DNA of 64,000 bases from assembly GCA_020637235.1 (NCBI GenBank), contig JACJWG010000003.1, positions 62,001 through 126,000 on the forward strand. The letters are read 5' to 3'. Both the position numbers and the translations under genes were made by a program. The notes beneath the pieces were generated by a model that was not told the DNA's origin, searched no databases, and saw only the letters and a program-made list of their open reading frames with translations. Shown here one piece after another: positions 42,512 through 49,261 of the stretch (positions are counted from its first letter, which is position 1; every line of letters starts with the position of its first letter). The DNA comes from Acidimicrobiaceae bacterium. GTDB taxonomy: Bacteria; Actinomycetota; Acidimicrobiia; Acidimicrobiales; Ilumatobacteraceae.

Positions 42512-44024
42512 TCTCCTCGAGCGTGCGGTGTGCGGTCTCGGGATAGGTGACGAACACGATCGCGGCCGTCACCACCTGGGCGAGGGCCAGCACCCCCATC
42601 GTCCGGCCGTAGCTCCACCCCCGGTCGACGAGATCGCCGGCCACCAGGATGCCCACGCTGCCGCCGACGAGCGCTGCGGCGACGACGAGGCCCCCGGCGC
42701 GGCCGCGCCGCCCGGTCGGGAACATCTCGGTGCGGTACACGGAGAACGCCGGGTAGGCGATGCCGGCCAGGAGTCCGCCGACGAACGCAGCGATCCACAT
42801 CACCACACCACCGACGACGAACGACAGCACGAGACCGCTCGTCGCGAGCGGGATCGAGAACGCGAGCACCCGCCGGCGGCCGGCCGTGTCGGCCAGGCGG
42901 CCGCCGAGCACGAAGCCGATCGAGGCCGGCGTGGCGGTGGTGAGCGTGAACGCCGAGATCCCCGCCGCGCTGTACCCGCGCACGTCGTCGAGGTAGCGGT
43001 TCTGGAAGAACGACGCGGGGGCGATGAACACGTTGGCGAGGAACGCGACGCCGGCGACGATCGCGAACCGGCGCACGTCGATGCGTGAGTCGCCAACGTG
43101 GTGGGTCTCGACGAGGTGCTGGAACCGCGGTGTCTCGGTGAGCTTTCGGCTGGCGGTGACCGCAGCGGTCAGCCACACCAGGGCGACGAGGTAGACGAAC
43201 CGCCACCCGGCGGGGCCGAGGTCGGCGAGCGGGAGCGACATCACGGCGATGCCGGCGCCGAGCCCGCTCGCCATCGCGAGCACACTGACGGCGTACGCGC
43301 GGCTGTTGCGCGGCATCTCCTCGGCTGCTGCCACCGCGATCAGCAGGTCGAGCGCGAGCCCGAGCGGACGGGCGATCGTCTGGCTCGCGGTGAGCACCCA
43401 GAAGTTGGGTGCGAGCGAACCGAGCGACGCGAGCAGCGGTGCGAGCCACGCGAGCAGCACGATCATCCGCCGCCGGCCGATCCGGTCGGCGAGCACGGCG
43501 AACGGCAGTGCGAGCACGATGCCGAACCGCACCACCACGCCGGCGACGCCCTGGGCGCGTTCGCCGATGCCGAAGTCGTCGGCGGCGAAGTTGACCGTCT
43601 GGGTGAACAGGGTGTTCACGAACGCGGCCGGCATCGACACCGCGGCGAGCAGTCCGAGGACGAGCACGTGCCGCGAGGTGAGCCGATCGGGCGGAGCCCA
43701 GGCGGGGGGCGTGCCGGTGCCCGCCCGGTGCTGGCCGAGCGCGTGGCGGACCGGCCAGCGGAACAGCCACCCGAACCACGGGATGTCGAGTCGATAGGTC
43801 GTGGTGTCGACCACCTCCGGACCGGCCCCGTCGTCGCGCACCTCCACCACCCGGCGGTAGTCGGTGAACGGACCCTCGACCTGTTCGAACACCTGCCCGT
43901 CGGGTCCGTCGGACACGACGCGTTCGGACACCAGGTGGTGGCGCGGCAGGCGCGCGCTCTCGACTTGGGAGGTGGGCCAACGCCGGACGACTCGTCGCAC
44001 GACCCGCCGGGCGGACCTGAGCAC
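42480..44024 (-). CDS. MFS transporter with N-terminal cytoplasmic extension
   Basis: 514 residues. Residues ~1-105 are soluble and end in VDTTTYRLDIPWFGWLF, which resembles a fragment of polyketide-cyclase/SRPBCC-like proteins. From ~110 there are twelve membrane helices with the MFS loop motif LADRIGRRRMIVLL between helices 2 and 3 and a repeat GGRLADTAGRRRVL in the second half. Substrate unknown. GTG 44024 is chosen because TACTGT ends 6 bases upstream; the open frame extends far beyond, antisense to murA, without similarity. Divergent from murA. Confidence 0.85.
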   Translation of the reverse strand: MLRSARRVVRRVVRRWPTSQVESARLPRHHLVSERVVSDGPDGQVFEQVEGPFTDYRRVVEVRDDGAGPEVVDTTTYRLDIPWFGWLFRWPVRHALGQHRAGTGTPPAWAPPDRLTSRHVLVLGLLAAVSMPAAFVNTLFTQTVNFAADDFGIGERAQGVAGVVVRFGIVLALPFAVLADRIGRRRMIVLLAWLAPLLASLGSLAPNFWVLTASQTIARPLGLALDLLIAVAAAEEMPRNSRAYAVSVLAMASGLGAGIAVMSLPLADLGPAGWRFVYLVALVWLTAAVTASRKLTETPRFQHLVETHHVGDSRIDVRRFAIVAGVAFLANVFIAPASFFQNRYLDDVRGYSAAGISAFTLTTATPASIGFVLGGRLADTAGRRRVLAFSIPLATSGLVLSFVVGGVVMWIAAFVGGLLAGIAYPAFSVYRTEMFPTGRRGRAGGLVVAAALVGGSVGILVAGDLVDRGWSYGRTMGVLALAQVVTAAIVFVTYPETAHRTLEEINPEDAALDA

Positions 44025-44030
44025 GTGCCG

Positions 44031-44036
44031 ACAGTA
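44031..44036 (-). promoter_or_regulatory. -10 element of MFS gene
   Basis: TACTGT on the minus strand ends 6 bases before GTG 44024. It lies 8 bases from the divergent murA -10, so the two promoters overlap and probably compete. Confidence 0.5.
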
Positions 44037-44044
44037 CTCGCGGC

Positions 44045-44050
44045 CATACT
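44045..44050 (+). promoter_or_regulatory. -10 element of murA
   Basis: CATACT ends 8 bases before ATG 44059. Confidence 0.45.
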
Positions 44051-44058
44051 GGTGAGCG

Positions 44059-45399
44059 ATGTCGCCGCCGTCGTCCGAGTCCTTCGCCACCCAACCGGCG
44101 GTCGTGCCCGAGCGTCGTACCTCCGACGCCGTGGTGGTGGTGCACCGGTCGGGTCCGCTGCGTGGCGAGGTGGTCGTCCCCGGTGCCAAGAACTCGGTGC
44201 TCAAGCTGATGGCGGCCACGATCCTCGCCGACGGCGAGTACCGGCTGCGCAACGTGCCCGACATCGCCGACGTGCGGATCATGGCCGAGCTCCTCGGCGC
44301 GATCGGCATCACCACCACGGCGGCCGCCGATGTCCACGACGGTGAGCTCACCCTCGTGAACCGCGGCGACCTCGTCCCCGTCGCGCCGTACGAACTCGTC
44401 GAGCGCATCCGTGCGTCGATCAACGTGCTCGGCCCACTGCTCGGCCGTGTGGGTCGAGTGCGGTTGTCGCTGCCGGGTGGCGACGACTTCGGGTCACGGC
44501 CGATCGACATGCATCTGAGCGGACTCGAGGCGATGGGCGCCGAGATCACCCTCGAACACGGCGATGTCGTGGCGACCGCCGAGCGGCTCCACGGCGCCGA
44601 CATCACCTTCGAGTTCCCGAGCGTCGGCGCGACCGAGAACATCCTGACCGCGGCGGTGCACGCGAAGGGCACCACGGTGATCGACAACGCAGCGCGCGAG
44701 CCCGAGATCAGCGACCTGTGCCGGATGCTGATCTCGATGGGTGCCGACATCGAGGGTGTCGGCACCTCGCGACTCGTGGTGCACGGCGTCGAGCCCGGAT
44801 CGTTGCACGCCACCGATCATGTGACGGTGCCCGATCGGATCCAGGCCGCCACCTACGTGGCGGCGGCCGCGGTCACCGGTGGCGAGCTGTTCTTGCGCGG
44901 GGCCCGTGCCGAGCACATGGAGATGTTGCTGCGCCGCTTCGGCGACATGGGGTTGCAGATCGTGCCCCAGCACGACGGCCTGACGGTGTTCGCGCCCGAA
45001 CGACTCCGGTCGATCGACGTCGCGACGTTGCCGTACCCCGGCATCGCCACCGACTACAAGCCGCTCGTGGTCACGATGCTCGCCGTGGGCGACGGCGTCG
45101 GGATCGTCACCGAGAACCTGTATCCGGGACGCTTCCGGTACGTGGAGGAGCTGTGCCGCCTCGGTGCCGACATCCGCACCGACGGCCACCACGCGGTGGT
45201 GCGCGGGCGGCCGTCCCTCAGCGGCGCTCCCGTGCGGGCGCCCGACATCCGCGCCGGTGCGGCGCTCGTGGTGGCCGGGCTCGTGGCCGACGGCACGACC
45301 ACGATCAGCGAGGTCCATCACATCGACCGCGGGTACGACGACCTCGTCGGCCGGCTCGCCGCGGTGGGCGCCCCGATCGAACGTCGCCCGCCGCGCTGA
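44059..45399 (+). CDS. murA: UDP-GlcNAc 1-carboxyvinyltransferase
   Basis: First committed step of peptidoglycan synthesis, adding enolpyruvate from PEP to UDP-GlcNAc. 446 residues with ~25 extra at the N-terminus. Substrate motif PGAKNSVLKLMAA near the start. The catalytic loop is LPGGDDFGSRPID: Asp142 stands where E. coli has Cys115. The same Cys-to-Asp change occurs in M. tuberculosis and Chlamydia and makes MurA insensitive to fosfomycin, so this organism should be intrinsically resistant at the target level. Its location after the atp operon matches actinobacterial synteny. Confidence 0.96.
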   Translation: MSPPSSESFATQPAVVPERRTSDAVVVVHRSGPLRGEVVVPGAKNSVLKLMAATILADGEYRLRNVPDIADVRIMAELLGAIGITTTAAADVHDGELTLVNRGDLVPVAPYELVERIRASINVLGPLLGRVGRVRLSLPGGDDFGSRPIDMHLSGLEAMGAEITLEHGDVVATAERLHGADITFEFPSVGATENILTAAVHAKGTTVIDNAAREPEISDLCRMLISMGADIEGVGTSRLVVHGVEPGSLHATDHVTVPDRIQAATYVAAAAVTGGELFLRGARAEHMEMLLRRFGDMGLQIVPQHDGLTVFAPERLRSIDVATLPYPGIATDYKPLVVTMLAVGDGVGIVTENLYPGRFRYVEELCRLGADIRTDGHHAVVRGRPSLSGAPVRAPDIRAGAALVVAGLVADGTTTISEVHHIDRGYDDLVGRLAAVGAPIERRPPR

Positions 45400-45431
45400 C
45401 CCGCCGGCGAGCCCGCGTCAGGGCGGCAGGG

Positions 45432-45569
45432 TCACGGACGGTCGAAGGGTTCGCGGGCGTCGCCCGCGCGTTCGACGCGGCGCCGGGCGAGACGCAGCAC
45501 CATCACCACGACGACCATCGGGCCGACGATGAGCAGGATCTCGTCCCAGCCACCCTGATGCGCGAGCAC
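45432..45569 (-). CDS. 45-residue single-pass membrane protein
   Basis: Begins MLAHQGGWDE, then a hydrophobic helix (ILLIVGPMVVVVMVL), then a basic stretch RLARRRVERAG and a charged tail. The positive-inside rule puts the C-terminus in the cytoplasm. GTG 45569 lies 19 bases after the stop of the cupredoxin-like lipoprotein, so the two are probably one operon and may be partners at the membrane. The Shine-Dalgarno is weak, suggesting coupling. Confidence 0.55.
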   Translation of the reverse strand: MLAHQGGWDEILLIVGPMVVVVMVLRLARRRVERAGDAREPFDRP

Positions 45570-45588
45570 CGGTCGTCCCGAGCCGTGA

Positions 45589-46197
45589 TCAGACGATCTC
45601 GAGGATCATCAGCACGCCGCCCGTCTCGTGGCTCTCCAGTTCGAACGAACCGACCTGGTTCGCCACGAAGGTGAACGACGCGGGTTGACCGGCGGGCATC
45701 ACCTGATCGTCGCCGAGGTCGAAGCCGTGCAGGTGGAACTCGTCGGCCTCGTCCGGGTTGACGACGGTGAGCACCACCGTCGCACCGAGCGGCACCATCT
45801 CGATGCGGTCGTCACCGCTGTCGAGACCCACCGTGACGCTGATCTGGTAGGGCAGGTCGGCGGTGACCGGTGGCAGCGGGATGTCGCCGGTCCCGACCGG
45901 CAGGGGGATGTCGCCCGTGCCGACCGGCAGCGGGATGTCGCCGGTGTCGCTCGGGGCGGGCAGATCGGCGAGGTCGGCCGTGTCGGAGGTGGCGGCGATC
46001 GTGGTCGCCGTCTCACTCGACACCGGCGCCGGAGCCGCCGTCGACACCGCGACCGTCGTCGCGGTCGCGTCGTCGTCGCCGCCGCAGGCCGTGATCACCA
46101 GGACACCGGCGACGAGCAGCGCACCGATCGCGCGCCGCCGACGGGGACCGGAGCGGGGACGGGTCGAGCCGTGGGGGAGCGTGCGGGACGTCGTCAT
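45589..46197 (-). CDS. Lipoprotein with cupredoxin-like domain
   Basis: 202 residues. An Arg-rich N-terminus, a hydrophobic segment and the lipobox VITAC mark an exported lipoprotein. A Thr/Ala/Ser-rich spacer follows, with three near-identical TGDIPLPVG units around residues 85-110. The C-terminal ~95 residues look like a cupredoxin sandwich: VPLGATVVLTVVNPDEADEF, HLHGFDLG and a final SHETGGVLMILEI. Candidate copper ligands are the two His of HLHG and the His of SHETG; the usual Cys ligand is absent, so it may bind a different metal site or none. ATG 46197 has TACGAT 8 bases upstream. Confidence 0.75.
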   Translation of the reverse strand: MTTSRTLPHGSTRPRSGPRRRRAIGALLVAGVLVITACGGDDDATATTVAVSTAAPAPVSSETATTIAATSDTADLADLPAPSDTGDIPLPVGTGDIPLPVGTGDIPLPPVTADLPYQISVTVGLDSGDDRIEMVPLGATVVLTVVNPDEADEFHLHGFDLGDDQVMPAGQPASFTFVANQVGSFELESHETGGVLMILEIV

Positions 46198-46205
46198 GGC
46201 TGGCC

Positions 46206-46211
46206 ATCGTA
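46206..46211 (-). promoter_or_regulatory. -10 element of cupredoxin-like lipoprotein gene
   Basis: TACGAT on the minus strand ends 8 bases before ATG 46197. Confidence 0.55.
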
Positions 46212-46302
46212 CGAGCGCTGCTGGTTGAATGTGCGTCCCCCGACGCGTCTCGTCCTCCCCGAGGCGCTCTCCCGGGCCCGCCCGGCCCAGCCAGGACCCA
46301 CG

Positions 46303-46557
46303 ATGCGCGCACTCGTCGAACAGACCCTCGAGGTGATCCGCCCGGCGTTGCAGGTCGACGGCGGCGACATCGAACTGCACGACGTCGACGAGGTGACCGG
46401 CGTGGTGTCGGTGCGGCTCACCGGTGCGTGCGGCACCTGCCCGTCGAGCACCCAGACCCTGCAGGCGGGGGTCGAACGCATCCTGCGCGACCGCGTCGAC
46501 GGGGTCACGGAAGTCGTCCAGGTCGGTGGGCAGGATCTAGCGTCGGGCACCGCATGA
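46303..46557 (+). CDS. NifU C-terminal-domain (Nfu) Fe-S scaffold
   Basis: 84 residues, a stand-alone Nfu domain. The cluster-binding CxxC is in GACGTCPSSTQTL, preceded by VDGGDIELHDVD. It carries an Fe-S cluster for transfer to client enzymes. ATG 46303 has CAGGA upstream. The stop overlaps the meaB start (ATGA). Clients may include Fe-S enzymes elsewhere; the cysteine desulfurase at 58.6 kb is a possible sulfur source. Confidence 0.9.
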   Translation: MRALVEQTLEVIRPALQVDGGDIELHDVDEVTGVVSVRLTGACGTCPSSTQTLQAGVERILRDRVDGVTEVVQVGGQDLASGTA

Positions 46558-47516
46558 GCCGCCGACACCGACCGACCGCCGAACTGTTCTCCGATGCCTG
46601 CGCCGGCGATCGGGCGGCGATCGCCCGCCTCCTGTCGCTCGTCGAACGGGGCGGCGACGAGGCCCGCGAGATCGCCCGGCTCGCCTCACCGCTCGGTGGC
46701 AACGCCTACACGGTGGGCCTCACGGGCGCGCCGGGCGCGGGCAAGAGCACGCTCACCAGCGCGACGATCGGCCATCTCCGCCGCCAGGACCTCGAGGTCG
46801 CCGTGTTGGCGATCGACCCGTCGTCGCCCTTCACCGGCGGTGCCATCCTCGGCGACCGGGTGCGGATGCAGGACCACGCCACCGATCCGGGCGTGTTCAT
46901 CCGGTCGATGGCCACCCGCGGTCACCTGGGCGGGCTCGCGCTGGCGACGCCCGAGGCCGTTCGTCTGCTCGACGCGATCGGGCGGCGATGGATCCTCGTC
47001 GAGACCGTCGGCGTCGGCCAGGTGGAGGTCGAGATCGCCGGCAAGGCCGACACCACCGTCGTCGTGGTGAACCCGGGGTGGGGTGACAGCGTGCAGGCCA
47101 ACAAGGCGGGTCTGATGGAGATCGCGGACGTGTTCGTGATCAACAAGGCCGACCGCAAGGGGGCCGAGGAGACGCGGCGCGACCTCGAGCAGATGCTCGA
47201 CCTGAGCGACCTGCCCCACGACGCCTGGCGCCCCCCGATCGTGTCGGTCGTGGCCACCGAGTCGAAGGGTGTCGACGAGCTGTGGGACACGATCGTGCGC
47301 CATCGCGAGTTCATCACCGACTCGGGCGAGCTCGCCCGTCGCCGGGCGTTCCGCCTGCGCGAGGAACTGCGCGAGATCGTCGCCCGCCGGCTGGAGCAGA
47401 AAGCCCGCGAGATCGCGACCGGCGACCGGTGGGACGACCTGCAGCAGCAGGTGCTCGATCGCAACCTCGACCCGTGGGGCGCCGCCGACGCGATGCTCGA
47501 CGGCATCGGCGCCTGA
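46554..47516 (+). CDS. meaB: Methylmalonyl-CoA mutase-associated GTPase
   Basis: G-protein chaperone (MeaB/ArgK) that loads and protects adenosylcobalamin in methylmalonyl-CoA mutase. 320 residues. Walker A GAPGAGKSTLTSA, DPSSPFTGGAILGDRVRMQ, switch region ETVGVGQVEVEI and the base-specificity NKAD are all present. ATG 46554 overlaps the Nfu stop by 4 bases; a TAGCGT hexamer at 46538-46543 could give a second, near-leaderless transcript. Its presence implies a B12-dependent propionate or methylmalonyl pathway in the cell; the mutase itself is not in the window. Confidence 0.95.
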   Translation: MSRRHRPTAELFSDACAGDRAAIARLLSLVERGGDEAREIARLASPLGGNAYTVGLTGAPGAGKSTLTSATIGHLRRQDLEVAVLAIDPSSPFTGGAILGDRVRMQDHATDPGVFIRSMATRGHLGGLALATPEAVRLLDAIGRRWILVETVGVGQVEVEIAGKADTTVVVVNPGWGDSVQANKAGLMEIADVFVINKADRKGAEETRRDLEQMLDLSDLPHDAWRPPIVSVVATESKGVDELWDTIVRHREFITDSGELARRRAFRLREELREIVARRLEQKAREIATGDRWDDLQQQVLDRNLDPWGAADAMLDGIGA

Positions 47517-47525
47517 GGTCGCGTG

Positions 47526-47531
47526 TAGCGT
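47526..47531 (+). promoter_or_regulatory. -10 element of enoyl-CoA hydratase gene
   Basis: TAGCGT ends 7 bases before ATG 47539. Confidence 0.6.
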
Positions 47532-47538
47532 CCGCCGC

Positions 47539-48312
47539 ATGGCCGGACTGGTGCTGCTCGAGCGGCGTGACGACGGCGTCGCCGTCGTCACGTTGAACAA
47601 CCCGAAGGTGAATGCGCTCTCGCAGGAGGTGCTGGCCGACCTGCGCGAGGTGGTGGCCGACCTCGCCGCCGATCTCCCCGGCGCCGTGGTCGTCACCGGC
47701 GGCGAGCGCATCTTCGCCGCCGGCGCCGACATCGCGCAGTTCGGTGGTACGGCCGAGGCCCACCGGATCGGCATCGGGTTCCACACCGCGCTCGACGCGC
47801 TCGCCGCGCTGCCCCGGTTCGTGATCGCTGCGGTGAGCGGGTACGCGCTCGGCGGCGGATGCGAGCTCGCGATGGCCTGCGACTACCGGATCGCCGGCGA
47901 GAAGGCGGTGTTCGGCCAGCCGGAGATCCTGCTCGGCATCATCCCCGGTGGTGGTGGCACCCAGCGACTGCCCCGCCTGGTGGGCGCCTCGCGAGCGAAG
48001 GAGCTGATGATCACCGGTCGCCAGGTGCGCGCCGAGGAGGCACTGCGCATCGGTCTGGCCGACGAGGTGGTGCCGAACGAGCAGCTGCACGAGCGGGCCC
48101 TCGCGCTGGCCGCCGAGGTGGCTCGCGGCGCACTCGTCGCACACAGCCTCGTGAAGGAGGCCGTCGACCGCGGGCTCGGGTTGCCCCTCACGGACGCCCT
48201 CACGCTCGAACGGCACCTGTTCACCGAGGTGTTCGCCACCGACGACAGCCGGATCGGCGTGCAGAGCTTCCTCGAGCACGGTCCCGGCAAGGCCACGTTC
48301 ACCGGACGCTGA
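47539..48312 (+). CDS. Enoyl-CoA hydratase/isomerase family protein
   Basis: 257-residue crotonase-fold protein. The oxyanion loop is FAAGADIAQFGG. The second segment, SGYALGGGCELAMACDYRIA, contains the glutamate of the active site, and PEILLGIIPGGGGTQRLPRL holds the second catalytic glutamate region. Both catalytic acids of true hydratases appear kept, so hydration of 2-enoyl-CoA is likely. Probably fatty-acid or branched-chain oxidation, which fits the meaB neighbour. Confidence 0.92.
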   Translation: MAGLVLLERRDDGVAVVTLNNPKVNALSQEVLADLREVVADLAADLPGAVVVTGGERIFAAGADIAQFGGTAEAHRIGIGFHTALDALAALPRFVIAAVSGYALGGGCELAMACDYRIAGEKAVFGQPEILLGIIPGGGGTQRLPRLVGASRAKELMITGRQVRAEEALRIGLADEVVPNEQLHERALALAAEVARGALVAHSLVKEAVDRGLGLPLTDALTLERHLFTEVFATDDSRIGVQSFLEHGPGKATFTGR

Positions 48313-48350
48313 ACGCCGCGACCGCCGATCTCACCCGGAAGGGGCACATC

Positions 48351-49205
48351 ATGGCAGGACACGACATCGAGCGCGACGGGGTGCGTCGCCACGTCGAGAT
48401 CGACGGACCCGACGGTGCGCCGCCGGTCCTGGTGCTGCACGGCATCACCGGCAGCACGGCGACGTGGGACTGGCTGGTGCCGATCGTGGCATCCACGCAT
48501 CGGGTGGTACGGCTCGACTTCCGTGGCCACGGGCGCTCCGACCGTACCCCCGGCGCGTACGACTCGGCCGGGTACGTGAGCGACGCCGTCGCGGTGTGCG
48601 AGGCACTGTTCGACACCCCCTGCACGGTGATCGGTCACTCGCTCGGTGGCGTCACCGCGTTGGGTCTCGCCCAGAGCCGGCCCGATCTGGTGGCGGCGCT
48701 GGTGTTGGAGGACCCGCCGATGGGCGGCAGCCGCGAGCCGCTCGACGCCGACAACAGCCTGCTCACCGCGTTCCGGTTGATGCGCGAGTCGGTGCCGCAG
48801 CTGCAGGCGTCGGGCATCGACGAGATGACGCTCGCCGGCGTGCTGGCACAGGCGCCGAGCCCGTCGGGGCCGCCGATGGGCGAGGTGTTGCACGCCGACG
48901 CCGTGCAGGCGATGGCCACCGCGCTGTTGCAGCTCGACGCGACCGTGCTCGATCCCGTGCTCAGCGGCGCCGTCGGTTCCTGGGTCTACGACGTCGACCG
49001 GCCGATCACCCAACGCGGGGTGCTGCTGGCGGCCGATCCGTCACAACCGGACTGCGTGTGCCGTCCCGCCGAGATCGACCGCGCCCGCGCCGCCGGCACC
49101 ACGCTCGAGGTGCGGGTGCCCACCGGCGCAGGTCACCTGGTGCACGACAGCGTGCGCTTCCGCGACGAGATGACCCGTGCGGTGCTCGACGTGCTGGCCG
49201 GCTGA
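48351..49205 (+). CDS. Alpha/beta hydrolase
   Basis: 284 residues, classic fold: HGITGSTATWDW oxyanion loop, RLDFRGHGRSD, nucleophile in VIGHSLGGVTALGL and a late GAGHLVHDS histidine. The substrate is unknown. ATG 48351 has GAAGGGG six bases upstream, a clear Shine-Dalgarno. It follows the enoyl-CoA hydratase by 38 bases and may belong to the same transcript. Confidence 0.87.
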   Translation: MAGHDIERDGVRRHVEIDGPDGAPPVLVLHGITGSTATWDWLVPIVASTHRVVRLDFRGHGRSDRTPGAYDSAGYVSDAVAVCEALFDTPCTVIGHSLGGVTALGLAQSRPDLVAALVLEDPPMGGSREPLDADNSLLTAFRLMRESVPQLQASGIDEMTLAGVLAQAPSPSGPPMGEVLHADAVQAMATALLQLDATVLDPVLSGAVGSWVYDVDRPITQRGVLLAADPSQPDCVCRPAEIDRARAAGTTLEVRVPTGAGHLVHDSVRFRDEMTRAVLDVLAG

Positions 49206-49261
49206 TCCGGGTCCCGACCGCCGATCCGACGCGTGCGCGCCGGATCGACGGCGAGCGGCGT

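Noticed and set aside
42511..44813. Long N-terminal extension of the MFS gene across murA
   Set aside because: The part beyond 44024 is antisense to murA and reads as low-complexity Ser/Arg/Thr sequence.
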